Assembly (NCBI GenBank): GCA_927405585.1 | Contig: CAKMJS010000087.1 | Location: 1-50,069 of the forward strand | Direction: 5' to 3' | Length of the DNA stretch: 50,069 nt | DNA from: an uncultured Desulfosporosinus sp. | GTDB lineage: Bacteria > Bacillota > Desulfitobacteriia > Desulfitobacteriales > Desulfitobacteriaceae | Part shown: positions 14,844-24,006 of the stretch, piece after piece | Layout: each line of letters begins with the position of its first letter | How positions within the stretch are numbered: position 1 is the first letter of the stretch | Notes under the pieces: model-generated | The model's database searches: none | Told to the model about the DNA's origin: nothing | What the model saw: only the letters and a program-made list of their open reading frames with translations | Position numbers and translations under genes: made by a program

Positions 14844-16118
14844 ATGTTTAAGTTTTATGATCAGGCCAAGATCTATGTTAAGGGTGGCGATGGCGGGGCA
14901 GGTGCTGTCGCTTTTCGCCGGGAGAAATACGTTCCTGAAGGTGGGCCGAGCGGTGGAGACGGCGGACGCGGGGGCAATGTTATTTTCATGGGGGATGAGG
15001 GCTTAAGAACCCTGGTGGACTTTCGCTATCAACGGCATTATAAGGGGAATCGTGGTGACCATGGGCAAGCGAAAAATTGCAGTGGCCGAAGCGGGGAAGA
15101 CATAATTCTGCGCATTCCGGTCGGCACGATTGTCTTTGATGATGGTACTGGGGAAACCCTAGCGGATATCACTGAGCATGGACAAAAAGTCGTGGTGGCA
15201 GCTGGTGGACGGGGAGGGCGAGGAAATGCTCGTTTCATGAGCAATACCAATAAAGCCCCGACCTTGGCTGAAAATGGAGAACCTGGGGTGGAGAACTGGC
15301 TTCGTCTGGAGTTAAAACTCTTGGCAGATGTCGGACTGGTGGGTTTCCCAAATGTGGGGAAATCAACGATTATTTCCCAAGTGTCCGCTGCTCGGCCGAA
15401 GATCGCCGATTATCACTTTACCACGTTGATTCCTAACTTAGGTGTGGTCGAGCTTGAGGATGGCCAAAGCTTTGTGATGGCCGATATACCGGGGCTGATC
15501 GAGGGTGCTCATTCGGGGGCTGGCTTAGGGCATGAATTTCTGCGGCATACTGAGCGTACACGCTTGCTCTTACACGTTTTAGATATCTCGGGGTCGGAAG
15601 AACGGGATCCGCTGGAGGATTTAAGGATTATCGAGGAAGAAATTCGCCTCTATAGTCCAGAGCTCGCGTTGAGACCGGTGATTATTGTGGCCAACAAAAT
15701 AGATATTCCGAGTGCTGAGGACCATCTACAACGCTTGAGGGAAGCGGTAGAGGATCGACACGAAATTTTCCCTGTGTCTGCAGCGACGGGGGAAGGGTTA
15801 AAAGCTTTAATGTATCGTATAGTTCAGCTCTTACCGGATACTCCAGTACCAGAGCTTCTCAAGGTTCCCGTGGAGCACCGGGTGACGAAAGCACAGTCGG
15901 ATAAGCGTTTTGAGATAATTAAAGACGAGGATCTCTTTATGGTTGTCGGTCAAGAAATCGAAAAGCATGTCAAGATGACCTTCTTCGAACGGGAAGCGAG
16001 TGTCTACCGTTTCCAGAACATCTTGAAAGCCATGGGGATCGATGAAGCGCTACGTGCCCAAGGGATTAAAGAAGGGGATAAAGTCGAGATCGGTGGCGTG
16101 AGGTTTGACTGGGTATAA
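14844..16118 (+). CDS. obgE: GTPase ObgE/CgtA
   Basis: The 424-residue protein has the glycine-rich Obg domain (1-158, GGDGGAGAVAFRREKYVPEG), the G domain (159-330) with G1 GFPNVGKS, G3 DIPGLIEGAH and G4 ANKIDIP, and a C-terminal OCT domain (345-424). Obg binds the large ribosomal subunit, couples assembly to GTP and ppGpp levels, and in spore formers is needed for the Spo0 phosphorelay. This fits its place after the Spo0B-like gene. AAGGAG precedes the ATG. Confidence 0.97.
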   Translation: MFKFYDQAKIYVKGGDGGAGAVAFRREKYVPEGGPSGGDGGRGGNVIFMGDEGLRTLVDFRYQRHYKGNRGDHGQAKNCSGRSGEDIILRIPVGTIVFDDGTGETLADITEHGQKVVVAAGGRGGRGNARFMSNTNKAPTLAENGEPGVENWLRLELKLLADVGLVGFPNVGKSTIISQVSAARPKIADYHFTTLIPNLGVVELEDGQSFVMADIPGLIEGAHSGAGLGHEFLRHTERTRLLLHVLDISGSEERDPLEDLRIIEEEIRLYSPELALRPVIIVANKIDIPSAEDHLQRLREAVEDRHEIFPVSAATGEGLKALMYRIVQLLPDTPVPELLKVPVEHRVTKAQSDKRFEIIKDEDLFMVVGQEIEKHVKMTFFEREASVYRFQNILKAMGIDEALRAQGIKEGDKVEIGGVRFDWV

Positions 16119-16212
16119 GAGTAATGGCTTAGTGGGCAATGGTATAGAAGTTTTTAGGGTTAACGATCTTGGGATAAATGGTATGTAGTAATGGTGTAGG
16201 GGGAAGAGTTAA

Positions 16213-16503
16213 GTGTTAACTGGTAAGCAAAAACGATATTTGAGAGCCATGGGTAATGAAATGGATCCGATCCAACAAGTCGGTAAGGGTGGAATTACAG
16301 ATGCTGTAATCACTCAAACTGACGAGACGCTCGAAGCTCGAGAACTTATCAAGTGTCGAGTATTACAAAATTGTTCAGAAGAACCCAAAATCGTAGCAAA
16401 GCAACTGGCTGAAGACGTTGAGGCTGACTTGGTACAAGTGATTGGGCGGAATTTTTTATTATTTCGGGCGTCCAAAGATAAGCCCATTATTGTACTACCC
16501 TAG
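16213..16503 (+). CDS. yhbY: YhbY-family RNA-binding protein (CRM domain)
   Basis: The 96-residue protein is a single CRM domain: LTGKQKRYLRAMGNEMDP at the start, VGKGGITDAVI as the GxxG-like loop, and VIGRNFLLFRASKDK at the end. YhbY associates with pre-50S particles. The GTG start follows GGGGGAAGAG. It is the last gene of the conserved Obg block and is followed by a terminator. Confidence 0.92.
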   Translation: MLTGKQKRYLRAMGNEMDPIQQVGKGGITDAVITQTDETLEARELIKCRVLQNCSEEPKIVAKQLAEDVEADLVQVIGRNFLLFRASKDKPIIVLP

Positions 16504-16538
16504 GGAGCTAGGTAGTTAGTAATAGTCTTTAATAACAG

Positions 16539-16585
16539 TCCCCAATAGATTGATGAGGTGTCATTAATTTGTTGGGGATTTTTTT
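16539..16585 (+). terminator. Terminator after yhbY
   Basis: TCCCCAA (16539-16545) pairs with TTGGGGA (16572-16578), followed by seven Ts. The loop is long (26 bases). Confidence 0.7.
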
Positions 16586-16850
16586 ATATTTAACGTATGC
16601 ATTATATTGCATTGATGCATGGACTTATTGTATACATAATTATGTAGAGAACATTTAAAATTATATGTATGATTCGACATATTTCTCTTGTAAGCTTGAA
16701 AGATAAAATGATATTATTGTAATAACTATAAAATATAAACTATAAAAACTTTATCTTTATAGTTATATAACTAAAGAATTATAGAACTGTAGAATTAACA
16801 TATAGTATCCGATATTAGATGTATATGGAAAGAGTAGTGAGGGGATATTT
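16586..16850 (+). other. AT-rich leader of the exopolysaccharide locus
   Basis: This 265-base stretch is very AT-rich, with many TATA/ATAA runs. No gene is seen. A weak TTGTAA/TATTAT pair with an 18-base spacer near 16688-16717 is the best promoter candidate. Such regions often bind nucleoid proteins. Confidence 0.3.
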
Positions 16851-18248
16851 ATGCATAGGTCCAATCAATTTGCTTATGCCAACCTAGTACAAGTTCAGAT
16901 CGATGTGTTTTTTTTGCTCTTGTCTTATGGTATAGCCTATTTTATTGCCAGCCAGCTAACGTCCTTGCGGGCGATTACGGATTATCTTTGGATCTTAACT
17001 ATTTTCATTCCCCTCTGGATTTCCATCATGGCGTTACGTGGAATGTATCATAAACTAACGTTCTTTTATCTTGACCGAGTTTTCCGTAATATTTTCATGG
17101 CTACCTTCGTTTCTGGCTTGTGTCTTGTGAGCCTGTTCTACTTTATCAAAGATGACAGTACCAGTCGGATATTAATGGCGGTTTTCATGGTGCTTTGTGT
17201 ATTGATCATGTTACTTGAACGGGGATTGCTTTTACTGTATAATCAGCGACCCAGTGTCAATGTGAATTACCCGCGGATTATTCTTGTCTGCTCACGTCAA
17301 ACTCAATTAATGTTTAAACGATATTTAAGTAGGACTCAAATTCGCTTCAATATTGTCGGTGTAATACAGGTCGGTGAAGGGGACAGGATTTCAGATGATC
17401 GGAATGTAGGGGATCTCCAAGATTTAGCCCAAATCCTTAAACATGAGGTTGTTGATGAAGTGGTTTTAGCTCTACCTAAGGATTATGAAGATGGAGTAGA
17501 TCAGTATGTCCGCCTATGTGAGAAAATGGGAATTACGGTACATTTGATCTTTAAACCCTACGATTTGCGGCTTGCCCATGTTCAGATTTCAATGTTTGGT
17601 CCTCTGCCGATGCTCTCGTTTAATACTGTAAATCTTAATCCTTATCAAAGTGTTGTGAAGCGAACTATGGATATTTGTGGAGCTATTGTCGGGATTGCTT
17701 TCACAATGGTCGCTGCTGTCGGTATAATACCGGCTATTTTGCTTGACTCCCGTGGACCGATCATCTTTAAGCAGATCCGGGTTGGGCTGTATGGTCGTAA
17801 GTTTGATTTCTATAAATTTCGCACGATGAGTGCTGATGCTGAGAATATGAAGGAAGAACTAAAGGCGCTGAACGAACACAAGGACGGTTTAATGTTCAAG
17901 ATTAAGGATGATCCCAGAGTTACCCGAGTTGGTGATTTTTTGCGCAAGACAAGTTTGGATGAATTGCCTCAGTTTTTCAATGTGCTAAAGGGAGATATGA
18001 GCTTGGTCGGAACGCGTCCCCCTACCTTAGACGAAGTTAAGTTGTATCACGTCGAACATCTGCGACGTATCAGTATTAAACCTGGTCTGACGGGGATGTG
18101 GCAAGTGAGTGGTCGAAGCGATATCACGGATTTTGAAGAGGTAGTGGCCTTGGATAGTTACTATATTGACAATTGGTCTGTCTGGCTGGACATCAGCATT
18201 TTATTTAAGACGATCTGGCAGGTCTGGGGCAGGAAGTCAGCTTATTAA
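16851..18248 (+). CDS. Undecaprenyl-phosphate sugar-phosphate transferase (initiating enzyme)
   Basis: The 465-residue protein has four N-terminal TM segments (about 15-120), a nucleotide-binding-like central domain and a C-terminal catalytic domain that starts with TM5 (about 270-300). It carries the conserved blocks IFKQIRVGLYGRKFDFYKFRT, SLDELPQF, GTRPP and GLTGMWQVSGRSD. This is the polyprenyl glycosylphosphotransferase family (WbaP/WcaJ/CpsE). It transfers a sugar phosphate from a UDP-sugar to undecaprenyl phosphate and starts each repeat unit at the inner membrane face. The sugar cannot be deduced. It is the first gene of the exopolysaccharide locus. Confidence 0.92.
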   Translation: MHRSNQFAYANLVQVQIDVFFLLLSYGIAYFIASQLTSLRAITDYLWILTIFIPLWISIMALRGMYHKLTFFYLDRVFRNIFMATFVSGLCLVSLFYFIKDDSTSRILMAVFMVLCVLIMLLERGLLLLYNQRPSVNVNYPRIILVCSRQTQLMFKRYLSRTQIRFNIVGVIQVGEGDRISDDRNVGDLQDLAQILKHEVVDEVVLALPKDYEDGVDQYVRLCEKMGITVHLIFKPYDLRLAHVQISMFGPLPMLSFNTVNLNPYQSVVKRTMDICGAIVGIAFTMVAAVGIIPAILLDSRGPIIFKQIRVGLYGRKFDFYKFRTMSADAENMKEELKALNEHKDGLMFKIKDDPRVTRVGDFLRKTSLDELPQFFNVLKGDMSLVGTRPPTLDEVKLYHVEHLRRISIKPGLTGMWQVSGRSDITDFEEVVALDSYYIDNWSVWLDISILFKTIWQVWGRKSAY

Positions 18249-18279
18249 GTACACTGCAAATTGAAAGATGAGGAATATT

Positions 18280-18951
18280 ATGACAGACTGGAAAAAGTAT
18301 TACAGAATGATTGTTAGAAAAAAGTGGATCATTATATTGATCACAGTGAGTTTTGTGTCGCTTGCCTCCTATGTCTCTTTATATATGATTGTGCCCCAGT
18401 ATCAGGCTAGTACCAGATTGTTTGTTTTGATCAATGGTCGGAATAGTAGTAATGAAATTACCTACGAGCAATTAATGTCAGGTCAATTATTTCTTAAAAA
18501 TTATAACGAACTGATTATGAGCCGGGCGGTTACTTCTGAGGTGATTAAAAACCTCAACTTAACTGGAATTACGGATGAAGAGCTGGCAGACAGAATTACG
18601 GTTGACTTACTTCCAGACTCTAGTATGATGCTAATCTCTGTGCAGCATGAAAGCCCTAGGACGGTTGTGGAAATTGCTAATGAAGTTAGTAATGTCTTTA
18701 TCCAAAAAGCGACGGAGATTCTAATGACCAGTAATGTAAGCTTAGTGGATAAAGCGATTAGCACTGAAAAACCTGTTTATCCACGACCGGTATTGATCAT
18801 CGGATTCAGTTTGGTGGCTGGAATTATGCTTTCACTTGGGCTGATTCTTGTGCTGGTCTATCTGGATGATACGATTGGACATCCGGAAGAAGTGGAAAAG
18901 AAGACGGGCATTCAAGTGATTGGAATCATCCCTGATATGAAAATTAGATAG
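18280..18951 (+). CDS. Wzz/CpsC-like chain-length and kinase-activator protein
   Basis: The 223-residue protein has a TM segment at each end (about 17-38 and 168-192) around an extracytoplasmic domain that begins PQYQASTRLFVL. This is the Wzz-fold of CpsC/YveK/CapA proteins. After TM2 a short cytoplasmic tail (HPEEVEKKTGIQVIGIIPDM) activates the separate tyrosine kinase. Its job is to set polymer length with the next gene product. The start at 18280 follows GATGAGG; the in-frame ATG at 18268 overlaps that site. Confidence 0.9.
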   Translation: MTDWKKYYRMIVRKKWIIILITVSFVSLASYVSLYMIVPQYQASTRLFVLINGRNSSNEITYEQLMSGQLFLKNYNELIMSRAVTSEVIKNLNLTGITDEELADRITVDLLPDSSMMLISVQHESPRTVVEIANEVSNVFIQKATEILMTSNVSLVDKAISTEKPVYPRPVLIIGFSLVAGIMLSLGLILVLVYLDDTIGHPEEVEKKTGIQVIGIIPDMKIR

Positions 18952-18960
18952 GGGTTTAGT

Positions 18961-19659
18961 ATGAGCAAACAAAAGGTTGATTTCACCGACTATTTGAACA
19001 CTCCGACCCAAGAAGCATATCGACTTCTTAGCGCAAATCTTGGTCTAAACAAGAAAATCTTAAAGGTAATTGCTATTATGAGCTTCAATCCGGGTGAAGG
19101 TAAAACCACCGTTGCGATCAACCTAGCGATCGCAGGCGCGAAATCTGGAACTAAAGTTTTGTATGTGGACGCAGATCTGAGGAAACCCAGACTTTTAAAA
19201 CGTCATGGAGGTCAAATGGGACTCACCGACTTTACAGATAAAATAGATTTACAGGACGTCATCTGCCAGACTGGTATCGAGAATCTAGACTTTGTTTCGT
19301 CAGGTAATGGATTTGTAGATCCTGTTGAATTTCTAAGTAGTGAAATTTTTGAACGATTCGTTGAAGCAGTCTCTAGTCGGTACGATAAAGTTATTGTAGA
19401 TTCGACTTCCTTGGGGGAGTGCGTTGATAGTGCCATTATCGCGTCCAAAGCATCGGGTGTTTTAATTGTCACTAGATCCCAGAAAACGAAGTTTAGGAAT
19501 ATTGAGTATATTAAATGGCAGATGAAAAACGTAGGGGCAAGTATTATTGGCATCGTGATCAATCGAGTTGAGAAAAGAGATTTCAAGTCCTATTTCGTGT
19601 TGAGTAATAATGAGAAGTATATAATAAAAAATCTTAAACAATTTAAGCTTAATACTTAG
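18961..19659 (+). CDS. CpsD/CapB-like bacterial tyrosine kinase, divergent
   Basis: The 232-residue cytoplasmic ATPase has Walker A in SFNPGEGKTT (about 42-51) and Walker A' in VLYVDADLRKPR. The Walker B region reads KVIVDSTSLGE instead of the usual DTPP. The C-terminal tail, where BY-kinases carry a cluster of Tyr for autophosphorylation, has only two nearby Tyr (SYF, EKYI). It should pair with the CpsC-like protein 9 bases upstream. It may be a weakly phosphorylated or non-cycling form; this is inferred from the short tail. Confidence 0.82.
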   Translation: MSKQKVDFTDYLNTPTQEAYRLLSANLGLNKKILKVIAIMSFNPGEGKTTVAINLAIAGAKSGTKVLYVDADLRKPRLLKRHGGQMGLTDFTDKIDLQDVICQTGIENLDFVSSGNGFVDPVEFLSSEIFERFVEAVSSRYDKVIVDSTSLGECVDSAIIASKASGVLIVTRSQKTKFRNIEYIKWQMKNVGASIIGIVINRVEKRDFKSYFVLSNNEKYIIKNLKQFKLNT

Positions 19660-19682
19660 GACAAAGGGAGGTCATATTAAGT

Positions 19683-20951
19683 TTGGAAAAACAAAAAATT
19701 TGTATTATCGGTTTAGGATATATTGGCTTGCCGACGGCCGTTATGTTCGCAACCCACGGTCATAAAATTATCGGAGTTGACTTGAATGAAAGTGTTATCA
19801 ATGCCCTCAAGGACGCTAAGAGTCTGATCAAAGAACCCTATCTTGACATTCTTGTCCAGGCAGCGGTGAAGTCGGGTAATCTGAAAGCTCAGGCTGTGCC
19901 AGAAGAGGCGGACGCTTTTATCATTGCCGTCCCGACGCCGATTAAGCAGGATAAGACAGCGGATTTGAGTTATATTGTGGCGGCAACCAAAGCTATTGTC
20001 CCGTATCTACGCGAAGGGAATGTCGTGATTCTGGAGTCGACCTCTCCACCGGGCACTGTGAATGAAATAATGGTTCCAATCCTTGCGCAATCCGGTCTGG
20101 ATATCGGTGTTCAACTGATGGTGGCCTACTCGCCGGAACGTGTCCTGCCGGGGAGAATCCTGATTGAATTGGTTGAGAACAACCGGATTGTGGGAGGAAT
20201 TAACCGGAAATCGGCGGAAATGGTCAGAGATTTATATCGAACTTTTGTCAACGGGGAAATCTATCTGACCGATCAAACAACCGCGGAAATGTGTAAGATC
20301 GTTGAGAACACGTATCGTGATGTGAATATTGCTCTAGCGAATGAATTAGCTATTATTTGTGAGCAAGAGGGTATTAATGCTTGGGAAGTTGTAGAGCTTT
20401 GCAACAAGCATCCGCGTGTTAATATCCATCAACCGGGTCCTGGAGTGGGTGGACATTGCATCGCGGTGGATCCCTGGTTTATTGTCGAGAAATACCCTGA
20501 AAAAACACAGATCATAGCCTTGGCTCGGCGAACAAACGATGCAATGCCTAAGTACGTGGCAGATAAGATTGACGCCATTCTGAAAAGTATCGTAGGTCTG
20601 AAAAAAGTCACAATTCTTGGCATTACATATAAAGCTGATGTAGATGATTTGAGAGAAAGTCCCGTTATACACTTGATGGAGTTATTACAGCATCGACAGG
20701 ATTATGTGATGAGCATTGTTGATCCTTATGTCAAAAGTAGTGACTATAATACAGAGGAACTTATGTTGGCAGCCACGGGGAGTGATCTGATTCTCCTAGG
20801 TGTAAACCACAAGGAATTTGCCTCGATCGACTTCAGAGCCGTAGCAGCCGTGATGAGGAACAAGAATTTTCTGGATACGAGAAGTTTTCTAAACGGAGAC
20901 GAGTTAGAGCGGTTGGGTTTCCATTATTTCCTTTTGGGTAGAGGTCAATAG
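19683..20951 (+). CDS. wecC: UDP-N-acetyl-D-mannosamine dehydrogenase (WecC-like)
   Basis: The 422-residue enzyme opens with the NAD-binding motif CIIGLGYIGLPTAV and has the catalytic Cys in GVGGHCIAVDPWF (about residue 258). The pattern TNDAMPKYVADKI is typical of WecC. It oxidises UDP-ManNAc to UDP-ManNAcA with two NAD. Related UDP-glucose and UDP-GlcNAc dehydrogenases are possible alternatives. The UDP-GlcNAc 2-epimerase that would supply the substrate is not in the window. The start is TTG 10 bases after GGGAGG. The product would give the polymer an acidic sugar, a natural substrate for the lyases encoded nearby. Confidence 0.88.
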   Translation: MEKQKICIIGLGYIGLPTAVMFATHGHKIIGVDLNESVINALKDAKSLIKEPYLDILVQAAVKSGNLKAQAVPEEADAFIIAVPTPIKQDKTADLSYIVAATKAIVPYLREGNVVILESTSPPGTVNEIMVPILAQSGLDIGVQLMVAYSPERVLPGRILIELVENNRIVGGINRKSAEMVRDLYRTFVNGEIYLTDQTTAEMCKIVENTYRDVNIALANELAIICEQEGINAWEVVELCNKHPRVNIHQPGPGVGGHCIAVDPWFIVEKYPEKTQIIALARRTNDAMPKYVADKIDAILKSIVGLKKVTILGITYKADVDDLRESPVIHLMELLQHRQDYVMSIVDPYVKSSDYNTEELMLAATGSDLILLGVNHKEFASIDFRAVAAVMRNKNFLDTRSFLNGDELERLGFHYFLLGRGQ

Positions 20952-21011
20952 ACATTCAACTTAAGTTAAACGAGTTCACAATAATTTGAATCCTTAATAG
21001 AGGAGAAAAAT

Positions 21012-23036
21012 GTGTTGATGCGCTTATTAAAGGTTATCATGAATCCCCAGTTTAGGTGGAACAATGTCGCTATGTGGAGAGCTTTTGGCGTTAAACTGTG
21101 CAACAAGATTCGAGTTCTGAGTGTTGGTCGGTTTGACAAGCTGCTCTATCGAACGAGGAGAACGAGAGATTTCAGTCACTTCAGCGTTGGAATGAATTTT
21201 TTTGAGGGCTTAGAGGATCGGGTGTCAATTATCAACCACTTTAAAACCCACACTTTCCTAAAGACACAGATTTTTCAGCAGGCAGAAAAAATTCTAAATC
21301 ATAATTTCAATTTGCTTGGGAGCGGTGAGGTTAAGCTCGGGAGTAAAATAGACTGGCATTGCGATTACAAGTCAGGCTACCGTTGGTCCCCAATATACTA
21401 TCAACTAATAAATATCGATACTACTAAGGTAAGCGGAGATAAGAAGGATAAGAAGGATAAGAAGGATAAGAAAGCAGACATCAAAGCTGATATCAAGGTG
21501 CCCTGGGAACTCTCGAGGCTTCAGCATTTGGTCGTTCTAGGACAGGCCTATTGGTTGAGCGACGATGAAAAATACACCCGGGAGTTTGTCGCGGAAATCC
21601 AGAACTGGATAGAAGAAAATCCTCCTGAAAAAGGGCTCAACTGGGTTAGTAGTATGGATATTTCCCTACGGGTGATAAGTTTGATCTTGGCCTATTACTT
21701 TTTCCGCGCATCACAGATTATTGAACAAGGTTTCTGGGATTCCTACTTTAATTTGCTGTATTACTCAGGTGTACATATTGAACAAAATCCTGAAGTTCGT
21801 TACGATGGCTATCGAAGTAATCACCATTTGACCAATTGCGCTGCCATGATTTGGTTAGGTCTATTCTTTGGGTGTTACAATAATAGAACCTTAAAATGGC
21901 TGAACTATGGTAGGGAGAATCTGTGCACTGAAATGGAACATCAGGTAAATCCTGACGGTGGGAGTTTTGAGGGATCGATAGCGTATCATCGGCTGGCCCT
22001 GGAAATTTTATTAGGGACGACGATTCTTGCCGAGAAAAACGGTTTGACTTTTTCGGAAGCCTACCGTTCTCGTCTCGCTAAGATGTGTGAATTCAGTAGG
22101 GATTACCTTAAACCGAACGGTATGGCGCCCCAATTTGGGGATGCTGACGACGGAAGGTTTTGGATTCTTAGTGGGTATGGAACGGATGATATGCGTGACC
22201 ATCGGAGTCTTTTGGGGATCGCCGCGGAATACTACCAGCGGAAGGATTTCTGGGAAATAGCTGAAGATCGGTTTCTGGATACTCTGTGGCTTTTCGGACG
22301 CTACAAAAAACCAGATAGGACGGTAGTGTCCTATCCGGAATTAATGAGTTATCCAGCTACTGGCTTTTATATTCTCCGAAAAGATGAAGTGTTTCTAATG
22401 CTTAAGTGTGGTAAGATCGGACAGAAAAATTTTGGAGGGCATGACCATAATGATCAGTTGAGTTTTGAACTCAATATCAGGGGGGTTGATCTGATCATCG
22501 ATCCTGGTTCGTATGTGTATACGATGGATAAGGATTTAAGACAGCTCTTTCGGTCAACGAAGTACCATAATGTTTCCCAGGGTGGGATCCTGGAGCAAAA
22601 CATCATTAAAAATGAAGGCTTGAACGATTTGTTTATCCTCTATAGTCACAATCCAGGGATTTGTTCTCGCTTTGATCAGACCGCGGCTGGAGATGTGAAA
22701 TTTACGGGACATATTACGCTGGGGGGGACGGAGATTCACTATAGGCGCTTTGTGGAGCTGATGACTTCTGAGAAACGGATCGATATTATCGATGAGTTGA
22801 GGGGGACATCAGAAGGGGGTACTTGTAGAGTACATCTTGCTAAGGATGTGCAAGTGGAGTGGCTTGGGGATAGAATGGTTAACCTCCGGTGTGAGCATGT
22901 ACAGATTAGACTTGAAGCGGATATGCCGATCCGCGCTGAACCAGGCATGGTCTCACCCAGTTATGGAATAAAGCACGAGGCATTAATTTTAAGTTGGGAT
23001 TTTCAAGGTCAAACACAGTTTAGAATCTATTATTAA
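21012..23036 (+). CDS. Heparinase II/III-family protein
   Basis: The 674-residue protein has an alpha/alpha-toroid N-terminal half (about 90-420) and a C-terminal beta-sandwich (about 440-670). Conserved family blocks include YRSNHHLTN (His and Asn), DPDGGSFEGSIAYHR-like sequence near 315, and FGGHDHNDQLSFEL (His metal/catalytic site) near 475. Heparinase II/III enzymes cleave uronic-acid polymers by beta-elimination. In exopolysaccharide loci they can trim or release polymer. No signal peptide is obvious, which is unusual. A Lys/Asp repeat encoded by four 9-base units (21438-21473) is inserted near residue 145. The start is GTG after GAGGAG. Confidence 0.85.
   Translation: MLMRLLKVIMNPQFRWNNVAMWRAFGVKLCNKIRVLSVGRFDKLLYRTRRTRDFSHFSVGMNFFEGLEDRVSIINHFKTHTFLKTQIFQQAEKILNHNFNLLGSGEVKLGSKIDWHCDYKSGYRWSPIYYQLINIDTTKVSGDKKDKKDKKDKKADIKADIKVPWELSRLQHLVVLGQAYWLSDDEKYTREFVAEIQNWIEENPPEKGLNWVSSMDISLRVISLILAYYFFRASQIIEQGFWDSYFNLLYYSGVHIEQNPEVRYDGYRSNHHLTNCAAMIWLGLFFGCYNNRTLKWLNYGRENLCTEMEHQVNPDGGSFEGSIAYHRLALEILLGTTILAEKNGLTFSEAYRSRLAKMCEFSRDYLKPNGMAPQFGDADDGRFWILSGYGTDDMRDHRSLLGIAAEYYQRKDFWEIAEDRFLDTLWLFGRYKKPDRTVVSYPELMSYPATGFYILRKDEVFLMLKCGKIGQKNFGGHDHNDQLSFELNIRGVDLIIDPGSYVYTMDKDLRQLFRSTKYHNVSQGGILEQNIIKNEGLNDLFILYSHNPGICSRFDQTAAGDVKFTGHITLGGTEIHYRRFVELMTSEKRIDIIDELRGTSEGGTCRVHLAKDVQVEWLGDRMVNLRCEHVQIRLEADMPIRAEPGMVSPSYGIKHEALILSWDFQGQTQFRIYY
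21438..21473 (+). repeat. Four 9-base tandem repeats inside the heparinase gene
   Basis: The unit gataagaag is repeated three times, plus a fourth ending in aaa. Each unit adds three residues (DKK), giving a highly basic linker. Because the unit is in frame, copy-number changes would only lengthen or shorten the linker. Confidence 0.85.
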
Positions 23037-23084
23037 GGGACGCCTAATATGTAGCTGCGATGTAATTCCTAGATGAGGGATAAC

Positions 23085-23789
23085 TTATAACATTTGTCTT
23101 AGAAAGCTCATACCAGCATGAATAAGCACTCTGCTAGACTTGAACATTTCTGAGATTTGAAAAAGTATCAGGAAAGATATTGCGTAAAAAAGACTTGGTT
23201 TTGATTGACTCAAGAGTAGGATCGGTATAGAAATCTTGTTTATCATAAGTCTTTGATTTCCTATCCAACCAATGACTAAACCTAAAAATGCTCCGCTGAG
23301 AATATCAGTCGGGTAATGTAACCCTAAATATATCCTTGGTAGAGCAATAAAAACCGTCGTATAGATCAACGCAAATATCCCGAATTTTCGTGAAGCAAAT
23401 AATAATCCAATCGAAAGAGTATAAAATAAGACGGCATGATCACTTGGAAATGCGCTCCAACTTTCTAACGACTCTATATCTGATCCATAAGGAAGCACGA
23501 AATTCAAAACCTCTTCGTGAATGGGTCTTAAGCGAAACGGTAGTGTTAACGCCAATCCTCTTGCTAATAACATCGCAAAAGGGCAACAAACTATTGTAGC
23601 TATTATATGCTTACGGGCGTCAGATTTGAGTTCATCATCTTGAAACCATAACCACACCAAAATTGTGGAGACAACACCGCCCTTCAGGAGACTACTTGCA
23701 GCAACAAATTGGAGTGTTTTGTCAAAGAACCACGAATGCTGAGAAAATTGATTTAGAAAATGAAGAATTGTTGAATCGAATGAATTCAT
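23085..23789 (-). CDS. PAP2-family phosphatase (undecaprenyl pyrophosphate phosphatase-like)
   Basis: The 234-residue membrane protein has about six TM segments and the three PAP2 motifs: LPFRLRP, SAFPSDHA (usual form PSGH) and RIYLGLHYPTDIL. The catalytic His residues are present. Such enzymes remove phosphate from lipid carriers (BcrC-type) or phosphatidic acid. In this locus, recycling of undecaprenyl pyrophosphate after polymer transfer is plausible. It is the only gene of the locus on the opposite strand. The start at 23789 lies 11 bases after GGAGG; an upstream codon at 23816 is possible. Confidence 0.85.
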   Translation of the reverse strand: MNSFDSTILHFLNQFSQHSWFFDKTLQFVAASSLLKGGVVSTILVWLWFQDDELKSDARKHIIATIVCCPFAMLLARGLALTLPFRLRPIHEEVLNFVLPYGSDIESLESWSAFPSDHAVLFYTLSIGLLFASRKFGIFALIYTTVFIALPRIYLGLHYPTDILSGAFLGLVIGWIGNQRLMINKISIPILLLSQSKPSLFYAISFLILFQISEMFKSSRVLIHAGMSFLRQML

Positions 23790-24006
23790 CTTTTTTAACT
23801 CCTCCATTACTTCCATATATTTCGTATGTTTTGAAGTTTTAGTGTTCTAATTTAAAAATTAACAGAAGTAAAGGGAAACTGGTGCAAATTAACGTCATAA
23901 AAATATTCTTATATAGGAAAATTGTAGCAAGGTATTCATTATCTGTCAATGGTTAAACACCGGGGTCAGTAGCATGTCGGTATGTAGCATTTTTGGAGGG
24001 AATCTC

